64,000 bases of DNA from the NCBI GenBank assembly GCA_937876375.1, contig CALEHY010000009.1, forward strand, positions 62,001-126,000, read 5' to 3'. The notes below the pieces were generated by a model. It saw only the letters and a list, made by a program, of their open reading frames with translations, was not told the origin of the DNA and ran no database searches. Shown piece by piece: positions 1 through 9,333 of the stretch (positions are counted from its first letter, which is position 1; every line of letters begins with the position of its first letter). Made by a program: the position numbers and the translations under genes. This stretch comes from an uncultured Clostridia bacterium. GTDB taxonomy: Bacteria > Bacillota > Clostridia > Oscillospirales > Acutalibacteraceae.

Positions 1-639
1 GATTGCCTCATCATCTGCTGATGGAATCTTTACAGCAAACTCTACTTGACCATTATACTTTGGATTAGTCTTTACATTGGTTTCATACATACCTGGAATT
101 GTTTGGTCAAGGATATTGCCAAGCTGTACTTCTGCCCAAGTACCACGTGACTTTACATTAGTAAGAACACGATTTAAACCAGTAACGCTAGTTGTAACAC
201 CATTTGAAAGCTCTTTCATCTCTCCAAGCGACTTATACACGTCTTGAAGCTGTTTTGATACAGTTTGGAAAGAAGCATTAAGTCTTTTTTCTAATGTTTC
301 ATTTAACTTCTCATCAACAGTTTTTCTCATTTCGTCAAGCTTTTTTTCATTTGACTCTTGCATTGAGCCAATAGACTGACTAATAGCCTTTGTCTGTTTA
401 TCAGCATTGTCATTAAGCGTTTGCATTATCTTAATCTGTTGCTCATAGTTTTTTTCTGTGAGCATTTGCATACGATTAGATAATGTATCCATTTTATCAG
501 CACTCTGTTTATTACCAATCTCAATCTGCTGTGAAATCAATGCTGATGAGTCATCCTTTTTTAGCTTGTTAAGGATGGATATAATAATGTTTATAATTAA
601 TAGTATAGTTATTAAAGCTAAAATAATATAAATAATCAT
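1..639 (-). CDS. rmuC: RmuC-family protein, N-terminal part (cut by window edge)
   Basis: The frame is open from an ATG at 639 to the window edge, giving the first 213 residues. A GGAGGA ribosome site lies 7-8 bases upstream. The protein starts with one hydrophobic helix (about residues 2-23), followed by a long alpha-helical, Q/K/E-rich coiled coil (about 35-150) and then the start of the conserved domain (TSVTGLNRVLTNVKSRGTWA, then GNILDQTIPGMYETN). This layout is typical of RmuC, a membrane-anchored predicted nuclease-fold protein that limits recombination at inverted repeats in E. coli. The C-terminal half is not visible. It is divergent from the GPH carrier at 814, so the two share a 174-base intergenic region. 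The family call is from recognition of the domain, not from a search. Confidence 0.8.
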   Translation of the reverse strand, partial: MIIYIILALITILLIINIIISILNKLKKDDSSALISQQIEIGNKQSADKMDTLSNRMQMLTEKNYEQQIKIMQTLNDNADKQTKAISQSIGSMQESNEKKLDEMRKTVDEKLNETLEKRLNASFQTVSKQLQDVYKSLGEMKELSNGVTTSVTGLNRVLTNVKSRGTWAEVQLGNILDQTIPGMYETNVKTNPKYNGQVEFAVKIPSADDEAI

Positions 640-813
640 ATAAAATTCCTCCTACAACAATATTATCATATTATTTTAATAATAACAACACAAATCTTTG
701 ATATGTGACAAAAATTGGACCATACAAATTTTTACACTTTTAACTAAAATGTATTGAAAATATAGATAAAATATGTTATTTTAATATTATCAAATTTAAT
801 AAAGGAGTATATT

Positions 814-2235
814 ATGGAAACAACTCAAGTCGTAGCTCCATCGGACAAGAAACATGTCAAGTCCTCGGAGTTCATACTGTACCTTGTTGCAGTATTCTTC
901 TACACGAACATGACTGGTATGGTTGGCTCTTATCGTAACGCATATATCGTTAATGTATTGAGACTAACTGACAACCAAGCATCATTGTTCAACGCACTAG
1001 TTGGTGTAATTCCATTCATCCTTAATTTCTTCATCGCCATGTATATCGATGGTAGAAAGATGGGCAAGGCTGGAAAATTTAGACCACTAGGCTTAATCGC
1101 AGCAATTCCTACTGGAATTTTGTTGGTACTCAGCTTTTGGGCACCACCTGCAATCTCTGGAACAATCCTAATGATTTACGTTACAACAATCGCTGTATCT
1201 TGGTCTGTCGCAACGCATTTCGGTAACTCTGTAAACATGGTTGCCATCGTTATGACACCAAATATGAAAGAACGTGACAACGTAATTTCATTCAGAAGTA
1301 TTTGTTCTGCTGTTGGTAACTCTGCTCCACTCGTTGTCGTTCTTGTAATCGGTCTATTCATCAAGGACGAAGGCACACAGTACATTATCAGTGCCGGTCT
1401 ATGTGGTGTTGTTGGTGTAATTGCAATGCTACTCGGTATGAGAGTTGTACACGAAAGAGTTGAATACACCTCTGAAAAGAAAAATCCACTTATCGGATTT
1501 AAGGACGTACTAGTAAACAAGTATGCATGGGTAATCATTATCTCTGAGTTCCTAAAGAGCTTTAGAGGAATTGCAAACTTCATGGGTCCATTCCTTGCAG
1601 CTGCTCTACTTGGTAGCACCTCAAAGTTCTTACTATTTGGTCTACCTACTGGTATCGGTACTGCTGTTGGTATGCTCATCATCAACTTCCTACTTAAGAA
1701 ATTCAATTCAAAGGTTCTATATATCGCAAGTGGTATCTATTCTGTTGTTATCAACTCACTTGCATTCCTTATTGGATATACATATTTCAAGAGTGGAAAT
1801 TCTGCTTTGCAGATTGTATTCATCGTATTCTTATTCCTAATCGGTCTACAGTTTGGTGCATCAAACCTTCTACCTACAATGTTCCAGGCTGACGTTCTTG
1901 AGACAATTGAGCTAAAAACTAGCAAGAGACTTGACGCTACACTACCATTTGTTATCGGTATAGGTACAATGATTAGTGGTACAATCGCTGGTATTCTATC
2001 ACCAAAGGTACTATACGGTGCACATTCAATCATTCAGTATGTTCAGCCAACTGACCTTGATCCAAATCCAGAGCAAGGTTTAAAGACAAAGATTATGCTA
2101 CTATTCTTCTATACTGTAGTTCATGGTCTAATGATGTTCCTAGCTGGTGTACCATTCTTCTTCTACAAGTTAACTGGTAAGACAAAGGATGATATCCACG
2201 AGGCTGTACTAAAGCAAAGAGAAACTATGAAATAA
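814..2235 (+). CDS. GPH-family (MFS_2) sugar:cation symporter
   Basis: A 473-residue integral membrane protein with about 12 hydrophobic segments and a short charged C-terminus. The start is fixed by AAAGGAG at 801-807, seven bases before the ATG. The N-terminal half carries the glycoside-pentoside-hexuronide pattern: a DGRKMGKAGKFRPL loop between TM2 and TM3 and a MTPNMKERDNVISFRS loop between TM4 and TM5. GPH carriers import sugars or glycosides with Na+ or H+. The nearby araBAD operon makes a pentose or pentoside a reasonable substrate, but this is inference from context; the gene is on the opposite strand and convergent with it. A paralogue with a long tail lies at 21479. Confidence 0.8.
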   Translation: METTQVVAPSDKKHVKSSEFILYLVAVFFYTNMTGMVGSYRNAYIVNVLRLTDNQASLFNALVGVIPFILNFFIAMYIDGRKMGKAGKFRPLGLIAAIPTGILLVLSFWAPPAISGTILMIYVTTIAVSWSVATHFGNSVNMVAIVMTPNMKERDNVISFRSICSAVGNSAPLVVVLVIGLFIKDEGTQYIISAGLCGVVGVIAMLLGMRVVHERVEYTSEKKNPLIGFKDVLVNKYAWVIIISEFLKSFRGIANFMGPFLAAALLGSTSKFLLFGLPTGIGTAVGMLIINFLLKKFNSKVLYIASGIYSVVINSLAFLIGYTYFKSGNSALQIVFIVFLFLIGLQFGASNLLPTMFQADVLETIELKTSKRLDATLPFVIGIGTMISGTIAGILSPKVLYGAHSIIQYVQPTDLDPNPEQGLKTKIMLLFFYTVVHGLMMFLAGVPFFFYKLTGKTKDDIHEAVLKQRETMK

Positions 2236-2254
2236 TAAATAGTTAATAAAAAAT

Positions 2255-2284
2255 AACCCCCAATTGTATTAACAATTGGGGGTT
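2255..2284. terminator. Bidirectional rho-independent terminator
   Basis: A 13-bp perfect stem (AACCCCCAATTGT paired with its complement, 4-base loop) lies between the convergent carrier gene and the VanW gene. A T-rich tract follows on both sides, stronger on the minus strand, so it probably ends the leftward ara/VanW transcript and the rightward carrier transcript. Confidence 0.9.
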
Positions 2285-2296
2285 TAATTATATCTA

Positions 2297-3739
2297 TTAA
2301 TATCTTGAGGTTGTAGTGTAATTTACTGTGCCATTAACAGATCTCTTTAAAGTAAATGTATTACCACTAGTGTAAACATTTAATGAAACCTTCTTTGGAC
2401 TAGCGTTCTCACAAACTTTGATTGTACAGCTTATTTTGCCGTCCTTACACTCCATAATCATCTTTACTGGTCTTGAGGTATTATTCTTAAATTTAAAGTC
2501 CTGTGAGCCCCAGTAAATAGCAGCATCACGACCAAGAGGGACATAAGCAACACGCTGTGAATGTTGGTGTCTTTCAACAATTTGGAAATTACCAAGCAAA
2601 GCAGCGTTAAATATAGTTGATGCAACCTGACAAACGCCACCACCGACGCCCATAACTGTCTCTTCAGCTCCAGCAAATACATGTGCTGGTTTATAGCCAC
2701 GAGCAGAGGTTCTCTTGCCAACAATCTGGTTAAATGAGAATGTCTCACCAGGTGCAAGAATCGTACCATTGATTGCTTTACTAGCAAGCTTCAAATTATT
2801 TGTTCTGTCTGGGTCGTTAACATAGTATGAATAATATGATGAATAGGTCTTGCTGAATGAATTTGAGAATTTCGCTGACCACTGACCATAGTTATATTTG
2901 CCTGTCTTATATTCCTTGATAGCTCTAATCTTTACATAATACTTTTTACTAGCATCAGGAACAGAAATCGTCTTGCTAGTCTTTGAGCTATCTGTAATTC
3001 TAATTACCTTTGCTTTGCTAAAATCACTATTTCTACTGTACTTAATTTCATAACCAGAGCCAGCTCTCTTACTCCATGTAACAGTAATTGATTTCTTATC
3101 CTTAGCGTTAGTAACCTGCTTGATTTCACCCTGATTTGGTCTAGTAGCATAGGTATGCACATTGCTAGCTTCACCATACAATGTGTAATCCTCAACAGTC
3201 TTGTACGCTTTGACAACAAAATTATACTTCTTTGCGTGTTGAAGATTTGACACTGTTACAGTGTTGCTCTTTGTAGTAGCAACCTTACGTCTGTTCTCAC
3301 CATTCTTGTCACAAGTATAAACATTGTATCCAGTAATACCAGTTTCTTTTGACAGCTCTTTCCACTTAAGTGAAATAGAAGAAGAAGTACTACCAGTAAC
3401 AGTAGGCTCATATGCCTTTGGTGGCTTAATAGTAAATGTTGTAACAAGCTTTTCAGCACCTGCATAAACACCAAGACCAGTAATAGTAACCTTGCCTAGA
3501 CCAGACTTGATATTATTAGAGTACTTAACCTTATAATCAACATCCTTTACAAGTGTAACAGAGCCATCACTCTTCTTTACCTTAACTGTAGGCTCAAACG
3601 CAGTACCATCATACACATAGACACGCTTGCCAAGTATACAGTTAAAGTTAGTAAAATCATCAGCATATGCATAGACAGTTGGTAGCATAATAGCAAATGC
3701 TAAAAGAACTGAAATCAATGCAGAAATTCTCTTTTTCAT
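2297..3739 (-). CDS. Secreted VanW-domain protein with Ig-like and fibronectin type III domains
   Basis: 480 residues. A Sec signal peptide (basic MKKR, hydrophobic stretch to about residue 26) is followed by a bacterial Ig-like domain (about 34-105), two fibronectin type III domains (about 108-200 and 203-300) and a VanW domain (about 303-440). The VanW domain shows LAPGETFSFNQIVGKR, GGGVCQVASTIFNAAL and ERHQHSQRV. VanW proteins occur in vancomycin-resistance clusters but are common, with no established biochemical role, in Clostridia; nothing here indicates resistance. It begins 18 bases after araD with its own ribosome site (AGGATGG), so it is probably the last gene of the ara transcript. 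Its link to arabinose use is unknown. Confidence 0.85.
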   Translation of the reverse strand: MKKRISALISVLLAFAIMLPTVYAYADDFTNFNCILGKRVYVYDGTAFEPTVKVKKSDGSVTLVKDVDYKVKYSNNIKSGLGKVTITGLGVYAGAEKLVTTFTIKPPKAYEPTVTGSTSSSISLKWKELSKETGITGYNVYTCDKNGENRRKVATTKSNTVTVSNLQHAKKYNFVVKAYKTVEDYTLYGEASNVHTYATRPNQGEIKQVTNAKDKKSITVTWSKRAGSGYEIKYSRNSDFSKAKVIRITDSSKTSKTISVPDASKKYYVKIRAIKEYKTGKYNYGQWSAKFSNSFSKTYSSYYSYYVNDPDRTNNLKLASKAINGTILAPGETFSFNQIVGKRTSARGYKPAHVFAGAEETVMGVGGGVCQVASTIFNAALLGNFQIVERHQHSQRVAYVPLGRDAAIYWGSQDFKFKNNTSRPVKMIMECKDGKISCTIKVCENASPKKVSLNVYTSGNTFTLKRSVNGTVNYTTTSRY

Positions 3740-3757
3740 ATTATATCCATCCTAAAT

Positions 3758-4465
3758 TTATTTTTGACCGTAATAAGCATTTTTACCGTGCTTGCGCTGA
3801 TAATGCTTATCAAGTAGATATGACTCAATACCGATATTAGAGTCATCTGACATAGCAGCAACACGCTCTGTTCTACTTGCCATTTTGCATACCTCTTCAA
3901 GAATAAGAGCATTTTCAACAGCCTTGAAAGCATCCTTGCCCCATGTGAATGGACCATGTCTGTGTACTAAGACAGCTGGACATTCAGCAGAAGCAATACC
4001 CTTTTGCTCAAAGGTATCAGCAATTACAACACCAGTATTAAGCTCATATGCGCCATTAACCTCATCCTCTGTAAGACCTCTTGTACAAGGCACAGCACCG
4101 TTAGCAAAATCAGCATGTGTTGTACCATATGCAGGAACATTTCTGCCTGCTTGAGCCCAAGCACAAGCCCATGAAGAATGAGTATGAACGATACCACCAA
4201 TATCATCAAATCTTCTGTATAGCTCTAGATGAGTAGGAGTATCGGATGATGGATTCATCTTGCCCTCAACCTTGTTACCATCTAAATCGACAACAACCAT
4301 ATCATCAGCAGTCATAGTGCTATATGGCACACCAGATGGTTTTATAACTACTAATCCAGTTTCTCTGTCGATGGCTGATGCATTGCCCCAAGTTAGAACA
4401 ACTAGACCATATTCAACAAGTTGAAGATTTGCCTTAAAAACTTTTTCCTTTAATTCCTCTAACAC
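3758..4465 (-). CDS. araD: L-ribulose-5-phosphate 4-epimerase
   Basis: 235 residues, close to the usual 231. It converts L-ribulose 5-phosphate to D-xylulose 5-phosphate, the last step of bacterial L-arabinose breakdown. Class II aldolase fold with the expected motifs: GNASA near the N-terminus for substrate phosphate binding, [13 protein letters not shown], the metal-binding histidines in [11 protein letters not shown], and [12 protein letters not shown]. Translation starts at a GTG at 4465 preceded by AAGGAG. It is the third gene of the leftward araB-araA-araD operon, with 10 bases between it and araA. D-xylulose 5-phosphate then enters the pentose phosphate or phosphoketolase route. Confidence 0.95.
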   Translation of the reverse strand: MLEELKEKVFKANLQLVEYGLVVLTWGNASAIDRETGLVVIKPSGVPYSTMTADDMVVVDLDGNKVEGKMNPSSDTPTHLELYRRFDDIGGIVHTHSSWACAWAQAGRNVPAYGTTHADFANGAVPCTRGLTEDEVNGAYELNTGVVIADTFEQKGIASAECPAVLVHRHGPFTWGKDAFKAVENALILEEVCKMASRTERVAAMSDDSNIGIESYLLDKHYQRKHGKNAYYGQK

Positions 4466-4475
4466 GATTTTCTCC

Positions 4476-5948
4476 TTACATTCCTAATTTATATGCAATG
4501 TCGTTATAGAATAATTCCTTGCGCAAGGAGTTAATCTCTGTATCCTTGTTGATATGAACAAATTCAATACCCATAATCTCAGCAAAATCACGCATATGGT
4601 CAGCTGTCAATGTGTATGAAAGAACTGAATGGTGTGCACCACCAGCATACATCCAAGCCTCAGCAGAGGTCTGCAAGCAAGGTAGTGGCTTCCACAATAC
4701 TCCAGCTACTGGTAGGTTTGGCATATCATTCTCTTGCTCTTTGCACTCAACATCATTAACAATCATACGAAGTCTGTCGCCCATATCGACAAGAGTAACA
4801 ACGATAGCATCGCCAGTTTGAGCCTTAAACACAAGACGAGCTGGATCTTCTCTATCGCCAATACCAAGAGGATGAACCTGAATCTTTGGTTTATTCTGCG
4901 CAATAGTAGGACAAACCTCTAGCATATGTGAGCCAAGTAGCATTTCATTGCCTGGCTCAAAATGATATGTATAGTCTTCCATAAACGCTGTACCGCCATC
5001 CATACCTTCAGCCATAAGTTTCATAATACGAGTCATAGCAGCAACTTTCCAATCACCCTCTGCACCGAAGCCAAAGCCCTGTCTCATCAAATCCTGTGAA
5101 GCAAGACCTGGTAGCTGACGAAGCTCTTGCAAATCCTCAAAGTTAGTGTGGAATGCACCAAATCCCTCTTTAACAAGGAATTTCTTAAGTGCAACTTCTT
5201 CCCTAGCCTGATATCTAACAGCATCAATATTATCTGTATCCATATCATAATACTCGGCATATTCTGCCATTTGAGCATCTATCTCTTCCTCGGTAACAGC
5301 ATTCACCATCTTGATGATATCACCAACGCCATAATGGTCAACCTGCCAGCCAAGTTTAATCTGTGCCTCAATCTTGTCACCGTCAGTAACAGCTACATTA
5401 CGCATATTATCAGAAATACGAAGAACACGAAGTTTTCTTGACTCACATGCACCGACAGCAGCTCTCATCCAAGTAGCCATTTTGCCTTGGAACTCATCAT
5501 CCTTCCAATATCCAGCAATTGACTTGTGCTTTAGTCTCATACGAGCTGTAATATAGCCGTGCTCTCTATCACCATGTGCAGACTGATTAAGATTCATAAA
5601 GTCCATATCAATCTCACCCCAAGGGATATCACGATTGTACTGTGTATTAACATGTAGAAATGGCTTTTCTAAAGCATTGAAGCCAGCAATCCACATTTTT
5701 GATGGAGAGAATGTGTGCATCCAAGTGATAACACCAGCACATTTTGGATCATTATTAGCAGCCTGCATAACCTCTAAAATCTCCTTTGAGGTCTTTACAC
5801 AAGGCTTTGCAACAACTGTGCAAGGTAGCTTGTCGCTCCATTCCTTTGCCATCTCTGCTGAATGAGCATTAATTGTCTCAAAAATATCCTCACCATATAG
5901 GAACTGTGTTCCTACAACGAACCAAAACTCATAATCCTTAATTGCCAT
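4476..5948 (-). CDS. araA: L-arabinose isomerase
   Basis: 490 residues, the normal family size. It interconverts L-arabinose and L-ribulose in the cytoplasm with Mn2+. Conserved blocks are visible: [12 protein letters not shown] at the N-terminus, [38 protein letters not shown], and FMEDYTYHF followed by [10 protein letters not shown] holding metal-binding and catalytic Glu/His residues, with a second His pair in AHHSVLSY near the end. AAGGAG precedes the ATG. It sits between araB (11-base gap) and araD (10-base gap). Family assignment is secure. Confidence 0.96.
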   Translation of the reverse strand: MAIKDYEFWFVVGTQFLYGEDIFETINAHSAEMAKEWSDKLPCTVVAKPCVKTSKEILEVMQAANNDPKCAGVITWMHTFSPSKMWIAGFNALEKPFLHVNTQYNRDIPWGEIDMDFMNLNQSAHGDREHGYITARMRLKHKSIAGYWKDDEFQGKMATWMRAAVGACESRKLRVLRISDNMRNVAVTDGDKIEAQIKLGWQVDHYGVGDIIKMVNAVTEEEIDAQMAEYAEYYDMDTDNIDAVRYQAREEVALKKFLVKEGFGAFHTNFEDLQELRQLPGLASQDLMRQGFGFGAEGDWKVAAMTRIMKLMAEGMDGGTAFMEDYTYHFEPGNEMLLGSHMLEVCPTIAQNKPKIQVHPLGIGDREDPARLVFKAQTGDAIVVTLVDMGDRLRMIVNDVECKEQENDMPNLPVAGVLWKPLPCLQTSAEAWMYAGGAHHSVLSYTLTADHMRDFAEIMGIEFVHINKDTEINSLRKELFYNDIAYKLGM

Positions 5949-5959
5949 ATTATTTCTCC

Positions 5960-7534
5960 TTATATATTTTCATAAGCACTACGCTGAACAGGTAGAGCTG
6001 ATTTGTACATTTTCATATAATCAACAAATCCCTTTACATCATCGCTATCTGGCTCGATAGTTGATGATTTACATTTGCTAAACACAACATTATTAAGATA
6101 ATCAGTAAGAGATAAGCCATTATTATCAACAGAATACTTTGCTAGTATAGCCATACCCCAAGCGCCACCTTCACCAGCAGTCTCCATAACAGAAACTGGA
6201 CAATTCATAGCACCTGCCATAAGCCTTTGACCAACAATAGGAGTCTTGAATAGACCACCGTGACCCATTAGCTTATCAATAGTAACATTCTCATCCTCTA
6301 ATATCTCCATACCAATCTTTAGCGTTGCCATAGTAGAATAAATCTGTGCACGCATAAAGTTTGACAGATTGAAATTAGCACCCTGACTACGAACGAACAT
6401 TGGACGTCCGTCCTCTGTATCTGATACTGGCTCACCAGAAAAGTAGTTAAAGTTTACTAATCCACCACAATCCTTATCACCAAGTAGTGCTGACTCATAA
6501 AGCATATCATAAAGCTGAGGCTTTGTAATATCAGCATTAGCCTTTGACAAAAGTTCAAACATGACATTAACCCAGTAGTCAAGGTCTGTACAACAGTTGT
6601 TACAATGCACCATTGCGACAGGCATACCATCAGGTGTAGTAACCATATCGATTGACTCATAAACCTTTGAAAGCTGCTTTTCAAGTACAACCATAGAGAA
6701 AATAGAAGTACCTGCTGACACATTACCTGTTCTTACAGTAATGCTATTAGTAGCAGTCATACCAGTACCAGCATCACCCTCTGGTGGGCACATTGGTATA
6801 CCGCCATTAAGATTTCCACTAATATCAAGTAGCTTTGCACCATCATCAGTAAGGCAACCAGCATTCTCACCTGCTACAAGCACCTTTGGTAATATATCAT
6901 TTATATCCCAAGAGCAAGCCTTAACATTATCAAGATTTGAAAACTTATTAAGCATATTTTTATTATATGTATTAGTATCACTATCGATAGGAAATACACC
7001 AGATGCTTCACCAACACCAAGAACGAATTCACCAGAAAGTTTCCAGTGAACATATCCAGCTAGTGTTGTCAAATAAGCGATACTATCAACATGCTCCTCT
7101 TTGTTGAGCACAGCTTGATATAGATGAGCTATACTCCATCTCTGTGGAATATTGAAACTAAACAAATCAGTTAGCTCCTTTGCAGCCTGACCAGTGATGG
7201 TATTCCTCCAAGTTCTAAATTCTGCTAGCTGATTGCCATCCTTGTCAAATGGTAGATAGCCATGCATCATTCCAGAAAAGCCAATAGATGCAAGAGTAGT
7301 AATCTTTGCGCCAAACTTACTTTCACAATCCTCATTAAGCTTTGAATAAGCGTCCTGCAATCCAGACCAAATTTCATCATTATGATAGGTCCAAACACCA
7401 TTTTCATATCGGTTCTCCCAGTTGTGACCACCAGAAGCAATAGGGTTGCAATTCTCATCAATCAAAACTGCCTTAATTCTTGTTGAGCCAAACTCAATAC
7501 CAAGAGTTTCTCTTCCAGTCAAACAGTATGACAT
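5960..7534 (-). CDS. araB: FGGY-family carbohydrate kinase, probable L-ribulokinase
   Basis: 524 residues. FGGY kinases phosphorylate a sugar with ATP; between araA and araD the expected substrate is L-ribulose. The N-terminal ATPase-fold phosphate-1 loop GIEFGSTRIKAVLID is clear, as are GFSGMMHGYLPFD and the C-terminal lobe motifs GHGGLFKTPIVGQRLMAGA and ETAGEGGAWGMAILA. GGAGG lies 7 bases before the ATG. The sequence resembles the divergent FGGY kinases of gut anaerobes more than the classical E. coli AraB, so the ribulokinase role rests mainly on operon context; xylulokinase activity is the main alternative. Confidence 0.85.
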   Translation of the reverse strand: MSYCLTGRETLGIEFGSTRIKAVLIDENCNPIASGGHNWENRYENGVWTYHNDEIWSGLQDAYSKLNEDCESKFGAKITTLASIGFSGMMHGYLPFDKDGNQLAEFRTWRNTITGQAAKELTDLFSFNIPQRWSIAHLYQAVLNKEEHVDSIAYLTTLAGYVHWKLSGEFVLGVGEASGVFPIDSDTNTYNKNMLNKFSNLDNVKACSWDINDILPKVLVAGENAGCLTDDGAKLLDISGNLNGGIPMCPPEGDAGTGMTATNSITVRTGNVSAGTSIFSMVVLEKQLSKVYESIDMVTTPDGMPVAMVHCNNCCTDLDYWVNVMFELLSKANADITKPQLYDMLYESALLGDKDCGGLVNFNYFSGEPVSDTEDGRPMFVRSQGANFNLSNFMRAQIYSTMATLKIGMEILEDENVTIDKLMGHGGLFKTPIVGQRLMAGAMNCPVSVMETAGEGGAWGMAILAKYSVDNNGLSLTDYLNNVVFSKCKSSTIEPDSDDVKGFVDYMKMYKSALPVQRSAYENI

Positions 7535-7554
7535 ATATGTCCTCCATAAAAATA

Positions 7555-7590
7555 AAAATACATTATTATTTTACAATAACAATGTATTTT
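7555..7590. promoter_or_regulatory. Inverted repeat over the ara promoter (operator or terminator)
   Basis: Arms AAAATACATT and AATGTATTTT (10 bp, perfect) flank a 16-base centre. The element covers the -10 region and spacer of the proposed ara promoter, which is where a repressor such as AraR would bind. On the minus strand it is also followed by a T-rich tract, so it could instead terminate the upstream membrane-protein gene. Both roles are inference; no regulator gene lies in the window. Confidence 0.5.
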
Positions 7591-7596
7591 ATGCAA
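7568..7596 (-). promoter_or_regulatory. Probable sigma-A promoter of the araBAD operon
   Basis: On the minus strand TTGCAT (7596-7591) and TAAAAT (7573-7568) are separated by 17 bases, about 35 bases upstream of the araB start. It is the best -35/-10 pair ahead of araB, and it overlaps the inverted repeat at 7555-7590. Confidence 0.55.
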
Positions 7597-7605
7597 TATA
7601 TAAAT

Positions 7606-8136
7606 TTAGTATTTTATAATATTATTGAAGATTTTCTTATATTTTTTCTCCCATAAAACATTAAACAGCGAAAATAGCTTTTCATATAGCAAAAACACAA
7701 TATTTGCAAGAAGCATAAGAACTATGATTCCCCACTTTCCAAAGCTGTTGTCAAGAGGAATTAAAAGAACATAAACGCATATTGTTTCAACTATTACTAC
7801 TGCAGAGTTAAACACAACTAGCTTTAACAAAAGTGATACAAATCTCACTTTTATTTTGTCGATATGCACCTTTAGCATAGGATAATATCCAAAGAACATT
7901 GTATAAAGTAGCGCACACTCCTTATCAGGCAAAGATAGTATGGATAGCAGCGATACAGAAAAGTATATCAGCAAAGCTGTTTTTACGCCAAATGTTTTTT
8001 GCGATAGTTCGATAAGTAATCCAGACACGATAGAAACGATATACGCAAATATCCAAGCCACACTACCCAGATACAACAAAACAACTGACAATGCTGTTGT
8101 TATACCACAAAAAGATACTAATATAGATTTTTTCAT
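7606..8136 (-). CDS. Small polytopic membrane protein of unknown function
   Basis: 176 residues with about five hydrophobic segments (roughly 5-24, 27-42, 52-68, 102-125 and 133-152) and a basic C-terminal tail (KLFSLFNVLWEKKYKKIFNN). The start has GGAG eight bases upstream. The size and helix arrangement recall small vitamin-uptake (ECF S-component) or YbaN-like membrane proteins, but I see no diagnostic motif and do not assign it. It is divergent from the lipoprotein gene at 8276. Confidence 0.6.
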   Translation of the reverse strand: MKKSILVSFCGITTALSVVLLYLGSVAWIFAYIVSIVSGLLIELSQKTFGVKTALLIYFSVSLLSILSLPDKECALLYTMFFGYYPMLKVHIDKIKVRFVSLLLKLVVFNSAVVIVETICVYVLLIPLDNSFGKWGIIVLMLLANIVFLLYEKLFSLFNVLWEKKYKKIFNNIIKY

Positions 8137-8275
8137 TTTATCTCCAAAAATACATAAAATTGTAAATAATGTGAATATTGTTTTAAAATTTATTCAAACT
8201 TTTGTGATTGCTATTTACAAATTACAACATAAATTATATAATCAAATAGCAGAAAATACAATAGAGGTGTTAATT

Positions 8276-9268
8276 TTGAAAAAGAGTATTGCAATTTTAT
8301 TAGCATGCATCGTTGCTTTGTCAGCAACATTTGCTGCTTGTAGTAGTAATAAAAAAGAGTTTAACGAAGTAGAAACTTCTTCAACTGAACCTGATGGACT
8401 TGAGGCTAATGCTGATAGCTATGTTCTTGACAGCGTTGAAGTTACTGATAAGGATGGCAAGGCTGTAACCGACAAGGACGGTAACAAGGTTACAACAGAC
8501 GTAGCATATAAAGAAAAGACAGATAAAAAAGGCAACAAGGTACTAGTACAAATCGATGATGATGGTAATGAGGTTACAGATAACAAAGGTAATGTTGTTA
8601 CTTCAACAACAAAGGCTACAACCACTAAGGCTACCTCAAAGAAAGATATTCCAACAACCTCAACTACAAAACATACAAATGTTAACACTAGCAAGGTTGA
8701 AAATCCAGAAACAACTAATCCTAACCTAACTACTATCAAGCCTGATAGTGACAAGGTACCTTCCCTATCAGCAACTGGTAAGGCTTGTGTATTCTCTCAG
8801 GAGGATGCTAACAATGTTGCTATTATGCTAATGGTGCCAAAGCTATACAATAACAGCTACGAAAACAGTGACGGTGTACCAACAAATATCGCTGCACACG
8901 CTGCAATTTGGATGGCTGAAAGAGAAGGTCTAAACACAAGCACATTCGCTTCTGGTACAATCGTACTTGACCTATTCAAATTCTTTGGTCAAACAGTAGT
9001 TAACTTTAAATCAAAATGTAATGCAGAGCAAAACAAGGATTATGACCTTACATACTCTTCTAGCAAGGACACATTCTCTATTTCACAATTTGAGTCAGCT
9101 ACTCACAGCGTTAGTGGACTAAAGTTCTACAGCCTTGGAAATAACAACTACTATAAAGTAGAGGCAAAAGTTAGTGGCTGTAAGTACAGCAAGGTTACAG
9201 CAATTATTCAGAGAAACAAGCTAGATTCATCTCTCGGATTTAGTATCAAGGCTCTTAAGTGGTCATAA
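8276..9268 (+). CDS. Lipoprotein with acidic DKDGN-type repeats, unknown function
   Basis: A 330-residue protein starting at a TTG (8276-8278) with AGAGG about seven bases upstream. The frame is open further upstream to 7940, but that stretch overlaps the divergent membrane gene and lacks a ribosome site, so I reject it. The N-terminus is a lipobox signal (KKSIAILLACIVALSATFAAC), so Cys22 should be lipidated and the protein anchored outside the membrane. Residues about 45-110 are low complexity, with repeated VTDKDGN/TDKKGNKV/TDNKGNVV units that read like degenerate Ca-loop or linker repeats, then a Thr/Lys-rich spacer. The C-terminal domain of about 160 residues (starting SATGKACVFSQEDANNVA) is not one I recognise. 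Confidence 0.75.
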   Translation: MKKSIAILLACIVALSATFAACSSNKKEFNEVETSSTEPDGLEANADSYVLDSVEVTDKDGKAVTDKDGNKVTTDVAYKEKTDKKGNKVLVQIDDDGNEVTDNKGNVVTSTTKATTTKATSKKDIPTTSTTKHTNVNTSKVENPETTNPNLTTIKPDSDKVPSLSATGKACVFSQEDANNVAIMLMVPKLYNNSYENSDGVPTNIAAHAAIWMAEREGLNTSTFASGTIVLDLFKFFGQTVVNFKSKCNAEQNKDYDLTYSSSKDTFSISQFESATHSVSGLKFYSLGNNNYYKVEAKVSGCKYSKVTAIIQRNKLDSSLGFSIKALKWS

Positions 9269-9287
9269 TAAAATAACGCAAAAACAA

Positions 9288-9316
9288 AACCCCAGCTACT
9301 GAATGTAGTTGGGGTT
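9288..9316. terminator. Bidirectional terminator between lipoprotein gene and rpiB
   Basis: A 12-bp stem (AACCCCAGCTAC with GTAGTTGGGGTT, one G-T pair) and 5-base loop, followed by ATTTTTT on the plus strand and a T-rich tract on the minus strand. It separates two convergent genes. Confidence 0.9.
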
Positions 9317-9333
9317 ATTTTTTATGTATAATA

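Noticed and set aside
2297..3739. Vancomycin resistance gene
   Set aside because: VanW domains are widespread without resistance; no vanHAX or regulator genes are nearby.
7940..8275. In-frame upstream extension of the lipoprotein gene
   Set aside because: It overlaps the divergent membrane-protein gene, has no ribosome site, and puts the lipobox signal in the middle of the protein.
8419..8754. Minus-strand 111-codon frame opposite the lipoprotein linker
   Set aside because: It is the mirror of the low-complexity DKDG/Thr-rich repeats; hydrophobic composition is a by-product.
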